The notes: generated from the letters alone by a model not told the origin. Positions 7,957 to 16,637 are shown, numbered from the stretch's first letter. The stretch is 64,000 bases of DNA from Legionella maceachernii (GCF_900167045.1 NZ_FUXJ01000013.1:1-64000), one strand, 5' to 3'. Program-made: numbers and translations.

Positions 7957-9327
7957 ATGCCAATGCCTCATGTTTCACTGGGTAAATTTAAAATTGCCCC
8001 TTTTAAAGATCCTGCCCTTCAACCTTATGGCGCTTTTGCCAATACGACTCCTTCAGGGGCCTATCCCATTAAGCAAACGGTGATGCTCGATGGCAAACCT
8101 CGCGAGTTTGTTTGGCCATCATCTGAGCATGCTTATCATGCACAGAAGATTCTGCATCTAAAAAATACATTGGGTGACAAGCATCCAGCGCAAAAGACCT
8201 TAACTCTGATGCTTAATGAAATTGAGAAAACACACGCCGGAACCGGTAAAGAGTATAAACCTCGCCAGGATTATGATCCTTTAGTGAATAAATACCTTAA
8301 TCAACTTAAAGCGGATGGCCTTAACCTAACGGATAAAAATTCGTTTGATGCGCTGTGTGAGGCGGATTTCCATGCCACGCTAAATAAGAACGGCAAGAAA
8401 AAGGGTATCGACTTCATGCGCACGGTAATTAGCCTGAAACTTCAACAGCATTCAGAGTTGCGTAAAATAGCGATGCAATGTGCCCGAGAAGGGGTTCTTC
8501 CAGTGGAGATAAGCGATAAGGACGTTAACTGGGCTACGGGGCCTAATGGCGAAGGATTAAATATGCTGGGCATTATTATTCTCGAAGAAGGCAACAAGCT
8601 ATTGCGTCAAAATGGAGAAACGCCTCGAATTCCAAATCCTGCACAAGCTTTCCAGGAATTACAGCGCGATCATAGCGCTTCTCTGGCCCATAGCGTACAG
8701 GTAAAAAATTTAACCTTGGGCGGGGCGAATCAAGTGCCGCCAAGAGCTTCAAGAGGAAACTTTGTCTTTAAAGGGGGTAATCATTATGTCGCCCCCATTT
8801 TATCGGCCAGTGAAATCGAAAACTCATTGAAGAAAGGAACCATACCTTTAGTGTCCAATAAAGAAACCATTTTTGATGGCTGTTTAAAATTAGGCATTAA
8901 TAAAACACAGGCCTCTAATTTACTGGCCACTTATTCTGTGAAAAGTGTCATGGGTAACCTGGATACAAGTGTTAATGTGCAAATGGTGAATAACTCGCGG
9001 GCTAATCAAACGGGCCATGATCCTCAGGCCATGAAAATTAAATTTAGCTCCCAAAAAGAAGCCCAGGAATTTTGCCAACGACTGTATAAAGATTATGGAA
9101 TTCATAGTCATACTCATGGCCCCGGAAAGATGAAAACTCCCCAGAACGGCTCAGTCTTTCTCACCAAAAATGATTTGGATAAATTGGCTCAAAGTTCACA
9201 ATTATCAAAACAACCCGGCGTTGGCAAGTCGGCGTACGATACCCTGGCTAAATCGTTTGTTGACAACACACCAGCCCCAGTAGCAGACAAAAAGGCTGCT
9301 CATTCTGCTGGCATGCGATCACGCTAG
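7957..9327 (+). CDS. NADAR-domain protein with extra C-terminal region
   Basis: 456 residues from the ATG at 7957, chosen because GAGGAG lies eight bases upstream; the frame is open 58 codons earlier but without support. Residues 1-225 carry NADAR features: YGAFANTTPSG, then EFVWPSSEHAYHAQKILHLK, FMRTVISLKLQQH, and the closing VNWATG-PNGEGLNMLGIIIL. NADAR proteins act on N-glycosidic or ADP-ribose bonds; some reverse guanine ADP-ribosylation and others belong to conflict systems. The C-terminal 200 residues (from about HSVQVKNLTLGG) are unfamiliar, low in membrane character and end in a polar tail. Long inserts split the NADAR core. It could be a stress enzyme or a secreted effector. Confidence 0.75.
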   Translation: MPMPHVSLGKFKIAPFKDPALQPYGAFANTTPSGAYPIKQTVMLDGKPREFVWPSSEHAYHAQKILHLKNTLGDKHPAQKTLTLMLNEIEKTHAGTGKEYKPRQDYDPLVNKYLNQLKADGLNLTDKNSFDALCEADFHATLNKNGKKKGIDFMRTVISLKLQQHSELRKIAMQCAREGVLPVEISDKDVNWATGPNGEGLNMLGIIILEEGNKLLRQNGETPRIPNPAQAFQELQRDHSASLAHSVQVKNLTLGGANQVPPRASRGNFVFKGGNHYVAPILSASEIENSLKKGTIPLVSNKETIFDGCLKLGINKTQASNLLATYSVKSVMGNLDTSVNVQMVNNSRANQTGHDPQAMKIKFSSQKEAQEFCQRLYKDYGIHSHTHGPGKMKTPQNGSVFLTKNDLDKLAQSSQLSKQPGVGKSAYDTLAKSFVDNTPAPVADKKAAHSAGMRSR

Positions 9328-9344
9328 TGCTTAAGGAGCAAATG

Positions 9345-9734
9345 ATGGACGTTTCTAAATTTTGGGGGAAAGTGCTTGGCACCTACCTCATTATTGTAAG
9401 CCTTGCCTTGTTTTTTAACATGCAGCAGTTCATCAATAATGTTTATATTTTGGTTCATATTCAGCCACTGATGTTTATAACGGGGTTTTTTACCCTTATT
9501 TTAGGCTTAATCATTGCAGTGAGTCATAACATTTGGGAATGGAGCTGGCGAGTGCTTATCACTCTCCTCGCCTGGCTTATTTTATTGAAAGGTGCAAGTA
9601 TTATTCTTTATCCCCATTTTATCGATAAAGCTACAATTCTTTTTGTGCAAAGTCCAACCACGGGTTATGTCTCAGCGGGAATCGATTTCTTGCTGGGTGT
9701 AATACTTTGTTACTTTGGATTTAAGCGCTCATAA
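9345..9734 (+). CDS. Four-helix integral membrane protein of unknown function
   Basis: 129 residues. The frame opens at a GTG overlapping the previous stop, but AAGGAG at 9333-9338 favours ATG 9345 (MDVSKFWG; ATG 9342 is only three bases away). Four hydrophobic helices are evident: TYLIIVSLALFF, PLMFITGFFTLILGLIIAV, VLITLLAWLILLKGASII and VSAGIDFLLGVILCYFGF. No catalytic motif is visible. It lies 17 bases behind the NADAR gene and may be co-transcribed. Its last 25 bases overlap the end of the convergent M42 peptidase gene. Confidence 0.7.
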   Translation: MDVSKFWGKVLGTYLIIVSLALFFNMQQFINNVYILVHIQPLMFITGFFTLILGLIIAVSHNIWEWSWRVLITLLAWLILLKGASIILYPHFIDKATILFVQSPTTGYVSAGIDFLLGVILCYFGFKRS

Positions 9735-10791
9735 TTGGATTTTGCAATCCCCTTGATGCACAAGAGTAACAATTTCAACGTAAGCTGATAATCGATTTTG
9801 CGCATCACACAATGGTGGCTATGAGCATACCTTATCGGAATGCCAATGTTTATTGCAGGGACACCGTGGCTTGATTTCTGTAAACAAGAAGCATCTTCTC
9901 CATAAGAAGGTTCAACCTCCCATTGAATAGGAATATTATTTTCATGCGCTACAGTGGCAATATAATTTAATAATGTTTGATTAGGAATCATTGAACCATC
10001 AAAAGCAAATAAAGAAGGACCTTTTCCTAAATAAATTAAGTGTGTGCTTGAAAATTGTTCAGGGTAATCTTGTGCAACACTCGCTTCTAAATTAATTACG
10101 ATGTCTGGCTTTAAAAATCGAGAAATAACGAGTGAACCTCTTCTTCCGAGTTCTTCTTGTACGGTGGCAGCAAATTGGACCTGAACTTTTTTCGTCAGAG
10201 CAGATTCTCTTTTAAGTTGAGTTAAAAGCTCAATTATTAATGCTAAACCAACACGGTCATCCAAGGCTTTTCCTGAATAAAATGCACCCTTTGCAAAAGT
10301 TTTAAAAGTAGTGTTAGGCGTGATGGGTAATCCTGGGTGGAATCCTTTTTCGAGTAATTCATTTTTGGTCAAACCAGTGTCAAAAAAAAGTTTTTGATAT
10401 CAATGGGTTTTCTATTATATAAATTGGAAATATGAGGAGGATCCATGCCACTGTATGCCACAATCGATTCATTATCAACATGTATCAGCCACTCTTTATC
10501 CCAAAGAATATGCTCATCCCACCGACCTAAGGGGACAGCTCTGATGAATCCTTGCTCATCGACATGTTCGGTTAAAAAGCCAACCTCATCCATGTGTGCC
10601 ATGATTAACACGGAGAGCTTATTTTTTTTTGATAAATTGCCAATGACATTACCTAAGTGATCTATTTCGTACTCAAGACCCAATTGTTCGATTTCATGGA
10701 TAAATGCATCCCTGACTTTCGCTTCAAATCCTGAGGCGCCATGAAGGTTTGAGAATTTTTCTATTAACTGTTCCCTATGCTTACTATCCAT
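9710..10791 (-). pseudogene. M42-family metallo-aminopeptidase, frameshifted
   Basis: Two overlapping frames together encode one FrvX/glutamyl-aminopeptidase-type protein. The N-terminal part (MDSKHREQLIEKFSNLHGAS) contains the metal-ligand motif MAHMDEVGF. The C-terminal part has GKALDDRVG, the base motif VQEELGRRG, NLEASVA (usually an aspartate) and RYAHSHH. The frame breaks at an A8 run (10382-10389 on the plus strand) just after KPIDIKNF, where the family continues F-DTG-x4-E. A single-base slip restores it. It could be a real inactivation, slippage-controlled expression or a sequencing error; all metal-binding residues remain. These enzymes release N-terminal residues from cytosolic peptides. 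Confidence 0.8.
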
Positions 10792-10830
10792 TTGTCTCGC
10801 TTAATGACATCGCCTGAGGACTTTAGAGGA

Positions 10831-10857
10831 GGGTCTCTGCGCATACAGCAGAGACCC
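10831..10857. terminator. Strong 10-bp hairpin after csbD-like gene
   Basis: GGGTCTCTGC and GCAGAGACCC form a perfect 10-bp stem with a 7-base loop, 9 bases beyond the stop of the CsbD-like gene. No T-run follows on either strand, so it may be a terminator or a 3'-end stabiliser. Confidence 0.5.
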
Positions 10858-10866
10858 GAATAGAAA

Positions 10867-11073
10867 TCAATGCTGTCTATATTGATTGCGGAACTTATCT
10901 ACCGCTCTTTCAGCTTCGTCTTTACCGTAGCCATAATGCTTTTGGAGCTTGCCATAAATTTCTTGATGATTGCCTTCAATTTGCTTAAGATCATCGTCTG
11001 TCATCCAGCCCCAAGCTTGTTTCATTTTGCCTTTTATTTCTTCCCAATTTCCTTGAAAGATGTCTCGATTCAT
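10867..11073 (-). CDS. CsbD/YjbJ-like stress protein
   Basis: 68 residues. MNRDIFQGNWEEIKGKMKQ, then AWGWMTDDDLKQIEGNHQ and a YGKDEAERAVDKF tail are the standard CsbD-family layout: a small charged helical hairpin abundant in stationary-phase and osmotic-stress proteomes. The upstream ATG at 11079 lies immediately against AAGGAG, leaving no spacer, whereas the ATG at 11073 has six bases, so the shorter start is used. It is first of the run of stress-type genes reaching to 17.8 kb. Confidence 0.9.
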   Translation of the reverse strand: MNRDIFQGNWEEIKGKMKQAWGWMTDDDLKQIEGNHQEIYGKLQKHYGYGKDEAERAVDKFRNQYRQH

Positions 11074-11288
11074 TTTCATCTCCTTGATTTATTTTTTATT
11101 CCTTTCTGGAAAATGATTTAGAAAACTCTAATCAATTCCCGTATATTAAAGGTAGTCGATTATTTTGATAATGCAAATGGAGATAATGCGATGTTGTATT
11201 GACTTTAATTTCGATTGTAATTTTTTTGTATTTTTAATAGGAATAAAAAATAATTGAAATTTATTTATTATATTAAAGAATTTATCCT

Positions 11289-11328
11289 AAAATAAAATAA
11301 AATAAAATAAAATAAAATAAAATAAAAA
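11289..11328. repeat. Pentanucleotide tandem repeat (AAAAT)7
   Basis: Seven perfect AAAAT units followed by five A. The tract lies about 30 bases upstream of the DUF3309 start, in its leader or promoter. Repeats of this type can change length by slippage and alter promoter spacing. Confidence 0.85.
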
Positions 11329-11359
11329 CCGGAGTTTTTTACAAAAAAAGGAGTTTAAA

Positions 11360-11515
11360 ATGAATCTCGTCACGCTGCTTATTCTTATCGTTATTTTACT
11401 CGCCATTTTACCCGCTTGGCCGTACAGTAGGGGGTGGGGATATTATCCTAGTGGTGGAGTGGGTTTGTTAATTATTATTCTCGTTATATTACTGCTAACA
11501 AGAGGTGGTCCTTAG
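11360..11515 (+). CDS. DUF3309-like small membrane protein
   Basis: 51 residues, too short for routine calling. AAAGGAG lies eight bases before the ATG. It has two hydrophobic helices (LVTLLILIVILLAILPAWPY and GVGLLIIILVILLLT) linked by a glycine/tyrosine-rich turn, SRGWGYYPSGG. That is the signature of the DUF3309 family, a small protein widespread in proteobacteria and often beside other stress genes. Function unknown. Confidence 0.8.
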   Translation: MNLVTLLILIVILLAILPAWPYSRGWGYYPSGGVGLLIIILVILLLTRGGP

Positions 11516-11578
11516 CATAAAAAATGACAAATAACATCATTATTTCAGAGTTCCTTGGCGTGTTTTTAAGAGAAAACC

Positions 11579-12583
11579 ATGATAAATATGAGTGATCTTT
11601 TAGCAAAAAAGCCTGCGGGTCTTTTTTGTATTCCAGGGAACTTTTATATTGATCCCATTGATAGTGTAAAAAGAGCGGTTATTACGCATGCTCATAATGA
11701 TCACGCCCGATCAGGTCATGAGAACGTTTTGGCCACTCCTGAAACGATTGCTATCATGCAACTGCGTCATGGTAAAAATCAATCCACGCGTTGGCAAGTA
11801 CTACCATATCAAGTACCACTTAATATTAATGAGGTTAAATTAATTTTAATTCCAGCGGGCCATATTTTGGGAAGTAGCCAAGTGGTCATTGAATACCTCG
11901 ATAAGCGCTTAATCATATCAGGAGATTATAAGCGCAGTTATGACCCTACCTGTGTCAGTTTTGAAGTCATGGAGTGTGATTTTTTTGTGACGGAAGCAAC
12001 ATTTGGTTTACCGATTTTTAAACATCCACCCATTCAAGAGGAAATTAAGAAATTATTAGATTCATTACATCAATTTCCAGCCTGTCATTTGATTGGTGTT
12101 TATCCGCTAGGGAAATGTCAACGAGTGATTAAAACACTGCGCTTATTAGCCTACGCTGATCCAATCTATCTGCATGGTTCTCTGATAAACTTTTGTCAAT
12201 TATATGAGCATCAAGGTGTACAGTTAGGTGAAGTGAAATCAGCGTTGAGTTTAGATAGAAAAACCGCCTCAAGAAAAATCGTTTTATGTCCACCCAATGA
12301 ATTGAATAGCAAATGGACAAGACGATTTGGTGAAATCATTAAAGCAAATGCCTCAGGATGGATGCGGATTCGCGCCCGCGCCAAGCAAAAAAATGTGGAA
12401 TTACCGCTTGTTATTTCGGATCATGCGGATTGGTTTGAGCTTTTACAAACCATTGATGAAGTCAAGGCAGAGGAAATTTGGGTGACTCATGGATTCGAGG
12501 ACGCGTTAATTTATACTCTTAGGCATGAGGGATATAAAATTAAAGGATTAGGCATGATGGAACATGAGAACAGTGAGGATTAA
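11579..12583 (+). CDS. Ligase-associated DNA exonuclease (metallo-beta-lactamase/beta-CASP fold)
   Basis: 334 residues. The metal motif HAHNDHARSGH lies near residue 38; GHILGSSQV, ISGDYKRS and a late SDHADW histidine complete the metallo-beta-lactamase/beta-CASP nuclease set seen in the ligase-associated exonuclease family. It is followed after two bases by an ATP-dependent DNA ligase, the diagnostic partner. In many bacteria the same set also holds an Lhr-type DEXH helicase and a phosphoesterase; neither is here. The expected role is end processing before ligation in an accessory repair pathway. ATG 11588 is an alternative start. Confidence 0.85.
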   Translation: MINMSDLLAKKPAGLFCIPGNFYIDPIDSVKRAVITHAHNDHARSGHENVLATPETIAIMQLRHGKNQSTRWQVLPYQVPLNINEVKLILIPAGHILGSSQVVIEYLDKRLIISGDYKRSYDPTCVSFEVMECDFFVTEATFGLPIFKHPPIQEEIKKLLDSLHQFPACHLIGVYPLGKCQRVIKTLRLLAYADPIYLHGSLINFCQLYEHQGVQLGEVKSALSLDRKTASRKIVLCPPNELNSKWTRRFGEIIKANASGWMRIRARAKQKNVELPLVISDHADWFELLQTIDEVKAEEIWVTHGFEDALIYTLRHEGYKIKGLGMMEHENSED

Positions 12584-12585
12584 GA

Positions 12586-14181
12586 GTGAAGAATTTTGCT
12601 CAGCTACTCAATCATCTTTATTTTTCTTATCAACATAAAGCAAAATTAAATTTATTATTAGATTTTTTTAAAAATACCTCTGATCCTGAACGCGGTTATG
12701 CGCTCGCTATCATGGCAGACACTTTAGATTTTCCCACGTTTAAACGCCAATTAATTAGGGAACTTATTGATCAACGAATTGATCCTTTTTTGTTTGAACT
12801 TTCTTTTGACTATGTGGGCGATCTTGCTGAGACCATTGCTCTATTATGGCCAAACAAAATGAGCAAATCTGAATCCAAGTTACCCCATCTTTCAAAAGTA
12901 ATCCACGATCTGCGGAACATACCTCAAGCGCAAACCGCAAATCATTTAGCTGAGTTGCTCGATAAAGGGAATACGATTGAACGTTGGGCATTGTTAAAAA
13001 TAGGAACGGGGAGTCTACGAATAGGGGTATCTGCGCGATTTATAAAGAAAGCCTTGGCATTGTATGGACAAGTTAATATCCAAGACATAGAACACCTATG
13101 GCATAGTCAAAAACCCCCCTATATCGAGTTATTTGCATGGCTCGACGGTAAAAAACCAATTCCTTCTATTGCCGAAGATAATTTTTTCCATCCGGTTATG
13201 CTATCCCATCCTCTTAAAGACAAAGATCTATCAAGCATTAATCCAGACAATTTTTTTGCAGAATATAAGTATGACGGTATTCGCGTTCAGTTGGTTTGCA
13301 CCGCTAAAGAGAAAGCCCTTTATTCAAGAACGGGGGATAATATTAGTCGGTCATTTCCCGATGCCTTACAAACGGTGAACAACCCGGTGGTATTGGATGG
13401 CGAGCTTATGGTTGCAGGTAAGCATTGCATTGGAAGTTTTAATGATTTACAAAAACGATTAAATCGCAAAAATCCTGATAAAAAAATACTGGAAGAGCAG
13501 CCTGCAGTCATTATTTTGTACGACTTATTAGAAGATGAAAAAAGGGATTTGCGTCATTTGCCTTTGAGTGAAAGAAGGAAAAAATTGGAAAATTGGTTTG
13601 CAAGACATCATCCTTCAAACATGGTGCTTTCTGAATTACTCTTTTTCAATTCTTCAGAGGATTTATTAGAGCTAAAAAAAGATACGCTTAGCAAGCAGCA
13701 TATCGCTATTGAAGGACTAATGTTAAAACGTAAAGACAGTCCTTACATTGCCGGAAGACCATTTGGGTATTGGTTTAAATGGAAGCGCAATCCACGATTG
13801 ATCGATGCGGTATTAATGTACGCACAGAGAGGGCATGGAAAACGCTCTTCCTATTATTCAGATTACACGTTCGGACTTTGGTTAGGTGAAGAATTAGTTC
13901 CCATTGGAAAAGCTTATTTTGGGTTTACTGATGAAGAGCTCTATCAACTTGATAAATGGATTCGTTACCATACTCAGAACCATTTTGGGCCCGTTAGAGA
14001 AGTGGAGAAAGCGCTTGTGTTTGAAATTGCTTTTGATGCGGTCAATTATTCTTCTCGCCATAAATCAGGTGTGGCTCTACGCTTTCCTCGAATTAATCGA
14101 GTGCGGTGGGATAAACCTGCTAGTGAAGCGGATAAGTTGGAAAATCTCATCGCACTGATTAACCCGACTGAGCAACGCTGA
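12586..14181 (+). CDS. ATP-dependent DNA ligase
   Basis: 531 residues, starting at GTG two bases after the exonuclease stop. Order: an N-terminal helical DNA-binding domain (about 1-200), the adenylation domain with the nucleotidyl-lysine motif AEYKYDGIRVQL (Lys 228), SRTGDNISRSFPD, the LDGELMV motif, EGLMLKRKDSPY and WFKWKR, and a C-terminal OB fold (RGHGKRSSYYSDYTFGLW). This is the layout of the bacterial accessory ligases found with the exonuclease, not of the essential NAD-dependent LigA. It seals nicks using ATP, presumably in repair under stress. Confidence 0.93.
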   Translation: MKNFAQLLNHLYFSYQHKAKLNLLLDFFKNTSDPERGYALAIMADTLDFPTFKRQLIRELIDQRIDPFLFELSFDYVGDLAETIALLWPNKMSKSESKLPHLSKVIHDLRNIPQAQTANHLAELLDKGNTIERWALLKIGTGSLRIGVSARFIKKALALYGQVNIQDIEHLWHSQKPPYIELFAWLDGKKPIPSIAEDNFFHPVMLSHPLKDKDLSSINPDNFFAEYKYDGIRVQLVCTAKEKALYSRTGDNISRSFPDALQTVNNPVVLDGELMVAGKHCIGSFNDLQKRLNRKNPDKKILEEQPAVIILYDLLEDEKRDLRHLPLSERRKKLENWFARHHPSNMVLSELLFFNSSEDLLELKKDTLSKQHIAIEGLMLKRKDSPYIAGRPFGYWFKWKRNPRLIDAVLMYAQRGHGKRSSYYSDYTFGLWLGEELVPIGKAYFGFTDEELYQLDKWIRYHTQNHFGPVREVEKALVFEIAFDAVNYSSRHKSGVALRFPRINRVRWDKPASEADKLENLIALINPTEQR

Positions 14182-14346
14182 TCAATGCTTTTTCTTTTTA
14201 CCACCATGATCTTGTTTATTTACGGTTCTCCAAGCGCGCTCTTCTGCTTCCTTTTTAGAAACACCCTTATCTTCATAGGATTTTTCAATATGATGAGCTT
14301 GGCGTTTCTGCTTAGAGGTGTAACTTGATTTATCTCCTTGTGACAT
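14182..14346 (-). CDS. Small KGG-neighbour protein (often mis-named plasmid stabilisation)
   Basis: 54 residues, MSQGDKSSYTSKQKRQAHHI then EKSYEDKGVSKKEAEERAW and a lysine-rich tail ending GGKKKKH. AGGAG lies six bases upstream of the ATG at 14346. This is a recognisable conserved small protein of proteobacteria, usually beside stress or KGG-repeat genes. It is convergent with and abuts the ligase stop. Function unknown; the old plasmid-stabilisation label has no support here. Another tiny stress-type member of the island. Confidence 0.8.
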   Translation of the reverse strand: MSQGDKSSYTSKQKRQAHHIEKSYEDKGVSKKEAEERAWRTVNKQDHGGKKKKH

Positions 14347-14480
14347 TTTAATCTCCTTTCATAAAATTCATTTATAAGTATAGAGTAAAATTTTGAAAAT
14401 AATTTGCCATATCGACTAAAATTAAACTATGTAATTTATAAAAATAATAAAGAAATAACTTTAAAATAAAGGACCATAGA

Positions 14481-14681
14481 ATGAAAAATGATTATGATTC
14501 AAACCCAAAATCAGGCAACTCAAAACCCAAAAAAATTAAAAAAGAAGCTCATCCATCCTTTCATTCTGATAGCAAAAAATACGGGATAAAATCGCGTGAT
14601 ACTGCGCATAAAGAAACAAATGTAAAAGAAGCAGCGCACCCTAACTTTCATTCTGAAAGCAAAAAATACAAAAAAAGATAA
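14481..14681 (+). CDS. Small basic protein with duplicated EAHPSFHSDSKKY motif
   Basis: 66 residues, very rich in Lys, Ser and His. Two near-identical segments occur: KEAHPSFHSDSKKYG (about 21-35) and KEAAHPNFHSESKKYKK near the C-terminus. AAAGGACC precedes the ATG. It is probably intrinsically disordered. I do not recognise a named family; the composition resembles the small hydrophilic stress proteins around it. Confidence 0.6.
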   Translation: MKNDYDSNPKSGNSKPKKIKKEAHPSFHSDSKKYGIKSRDTAHKETNVKEAAHPNFHSESKKYKKR

Positions 14682-14753
14682 ATTTTTTGATGTAATAAAA
14701 GGTTTAAATTCGGTATTAATCGATTTAACCTATTAAGCAAGGATTGGGTGCTT

Positions 14754-14882
14754 ATGATATCCAATTGGGATTTTATTCTTCGTAGTTGTTTATCTGGTCT
14801 GTTGGCCAGTATTATTGGCTTCGAACGCGAACTGCGTTTAATTAAAATAAATAAGGACACTAATGTTCTAAGGAAAAGATGA
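14754..14882 (+). pseudogene. MgtC/SapB-family gene, N-terminal remnant
   Basis: 42 codons: MISNWDFILRSCLSGLLASI then IGFERELR, the first helix and the invariant G-x-ERE/ELR turn of MgtC/SapB membrane proteins, which are normally over 130 residues. After ELR the sequence (LIKINKDTNVLRKR) no longer fits the family and stops at 14882, at the start of the next gene. A deletion seems to have fused the MgtC start to unrelated sequence. Confidence 0.6.
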
Positions 14883-14883
14883 A

Positions 14884-15264
14884 ATGAAAAAGACTAAATC
14901 GAAAGGGGGATTTGAAATTTTTGCCAAGCACATTTCCTATGGTGTTGGTAAAGCTTGGGTTTTTTTGCTTGCGTTTATTTTTGTCATTTCTTGGTTAATC
15001 TCTGGCCCATTTTTTAAATTCTCCGATACTTGGCAGCTCATCATTAATTCAGTTTCATCCGCCGTCACTTTTTTAATGGTTTTTATCATTCAACATACCC
15101 AAAATAGAGAAACAAAAATTTTAAATTTAAAGTTGGATGAAATCATCAAATCAATCAAAGTGGCCGATAACAAAACGTTTAATTTAGAAAAACTCTCCAA
15201 TGAAGACTTAAAAGCATTAGAAAAGCATTATAAAAAAATGATAGATAAAAAAACCGGTGAATAA
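14884..15264 (+). CDS. Low-affinity iron permease-like membrane protein (PF04120 type)
   Basis: 126 residues: two membrane helices (AWVFLLAFIFVISWLISG and WQLIINSVSSAVTFLMVFII) and the family signature IIQHTQNRETKILNLKLDEI, followed by a charged helical tail (NEDLKALEKHYKKM). Homologues are called low-affinity Fe/Cu permeases by similarity to a fungal protein, but transport is unproven for the short bacterial forms. AAGGAAAAGATGAA lies just upstream, overlapping the MgtC remnant. Confidence 0.85.
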   Translation: MKKTKSKGGFEIFAKHISYGVGKAWVFLLAFIFVISWLISGPFFKFSDTWQLIINSVSSAVTFLMVFIIQHTQNRETKILNLKLDEIIKSIKVADNKTFNLEKLSNEDLKALEKHYKKMIDKKTGE

Positions 15265-15286
15265 TTAAATAGGGAGTGATGAGATC

Positions 15287-15454
15287 ATGGATCATCCAAA
15301 TGAAGAAGATTTTACTTATAAAATTATTTTCGAATTATTATCCAAATATCCGGAAATCATAGAGCCTTATATAAAAATTGAAGTTAAAAATATTAACGAA
15401 CTTCGTAAAAAATTCGTAATTGTGGATGGCGAGTGGAGACTGGCTTCAGAGTAA
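15287..15454 (+). CDS. Small acidic protein of unknown function
   Basis: 55 residues (MDHPNEEDFTYKIIFELLSK, ending FVIVDGEWRLASE). GGGAG lies about ten bases before the ATG. It has mixed hydrophobic and charged helices with no membrane segment. The codon pattern and ribosome site suggest a real gene 22 bases after the permease-like gene, probably on the same transcript. Family not recognised. Confidence 0.5.
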   Translation: MDHPNEEDFTYKIIFELLSKYPEIIEPYIKIEVKNINELRKKFVIVDGEWRLASE

Positions 15455-15490
15455 TCAGGCTTATGTCCGCATTTGTCGCTTTTATTTCAC

Positions 15491-15567
15491 AGAGGATTAT
15501 CGTCTTCATTAACCAATTTTAATATGAAATCTATCTGGCTCTCATAGAATGAAGAGAATAATCCTCT
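15491..15567. repeat. Long inverted repeat (20-bp arms, 37-base loop)
   Basis: The arm AGAGGATTATCGTCTTCATT (15491-15510) is complementary to 15548-15567 except at two central positions. It lies between two convergent genes, so it can act as a bidirectional terminator, but the arms are longer than usual and there is no clear U-run. A small palindromic insertion is the alternative. Confidence 0.6.
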
Positions 15568-15579
15568 TAGGACTTGATT

Positions 15580-16440
15580 TTAACTATTTACAATCACTCC
15601 TCCATTAGGGTGTAACACTTGACCTGTCATATAGGAGGAGTCTTGTGAGGCTAAATACACATAAGCCGGAGCAATTTCAGCCGGTTGACCGGGTCGTTTC
15701 ATGGGCACTTGTTGCCCAAATTCGCTGACCTCTTTAGCAGAGAAACTTGCTGGTATCAAAGGAGTCCAGATAGGTCCCGGGGCAACGGCATTAATACGAA
15801 TTCCTTTACTAATCAGGCTTTGTGACAGAGAACGGGTAAGAGCGACTAAAGCCCCTTTTGTTGCTGAATAATCGATGAGATGAGCACTGCCTTTGTAAGC
15901 AGTGACTGATGTAGTATTAATAATGCTGCTCCCTTTTTTTAAAATAGGTAGCGCGGCTTTAATCATATAAAAACAAGAGAAAAAATTGGTCTTAAAGGTA
16001 TCTTCCATTTGTTCACAGCTTATTTCCTCTATACTTTCTTTAGGGTGTTGTTCAGCGATATTATTCACTAAAATATCAATTTTACCGCAGGTACTTAATG
16101 CTTTATCAATCAATTTTTGGCATTCGGAATAATTTTGTAAATTCCCATAATTTAACCAGCATTTTCTTCCCAAATTTTTAATGATATCTTCGACCTCTTT
16201 TGCATCTTCATGCTCATTTAAGTAGTGAATAAAAATATCTGCTCCTTCTTTGGCAAAATAGCAGGCTACTGCTTTTCCAATACCACTATCTCCTCCGGTA
16301 ATTACAGCAATTTTTCCTTCGAGTTTCCCCGCTCCCTGGTATTGGGGGTCTAAATAGATGGGTTTAGGGTGCATCTTTGATTCAATTCCGGGTTGTTTGC
16401 TTTGATGTTGTGGCGGGTTTTTATTGAATTCCTTTTTCAT
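15580..16440 (-). CDS. YghA-like short-chain dehydrogenase/reductase
   Basis: 286 residues. An N-terminal extension (KNPPQHQSKQPGIESKMHPK) precedes the Rossmann domain, as in the YghA/glucose-ribitol dehydrogenase group. Motifs: VITGGDSGIGKAVA (cofactor), LVNNIAEQ, the Ser of INTTSVTAYKG, the YSATKGAL catalytic Tyr-x3-Lys, and NAVAPGPIWTPL. It reduces aldehydes or ketones with NAD(P)H; the native substrate is unknown. Orthologues are regularly found with CsbD, hemerythrin and iron-permease-like genes in stress islands, which is the context here. The leader (16441-16637) is very AT-rich with no gene. Confidence 0.9.
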   Translation of the reverse strand: MKKEFNKNPPQHQSKQPGIESKMHPKPIYLDPQYQGAGKLEGKIAVITGGDSGIGKAVACYFAKEGADIFIHYLNEHEDAKEVEDIIKNLGRKCWLNYGNLQNYSECQKLIDKALSTCGKIDILVNNIAEQHPKESIEEISCEQMEDTFKTNFFSCFYMIKAALPILKKGSSIINTTSVTAYKGSAHLIDYSATKGALVALTRSLSQSLISKGIRINAVAPGPIWTPLIPASFSAKEVSEFGQQVPMKRPGQPAEIAPAYVYLASQDSSYMTGQVLHPNGGVIVNS

Positions 16441-16637
16441 GATTAAATGTCCTTATAAAATTACAACAAAAAATTGAAATATTTAAATTATAGTTAATTA
16501 TAAAATGAGAATAAATTTTCATTTTAAACAAAAAACAACATGAAAAATTTAATTAAAAAATGGAATAAAGATAATTTAAATTTTTATCGAAAATAATTGC
16601 TAAAATTAAAGAATAGGCCAAAGAAAAGGAGATTGCA

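Noticed and set aside
14182-14346. Plasmid stabilisation/toxin role for the small basic protein
   Set aside because: The family label is historical; there is no partner gene and no toxin-like motif.
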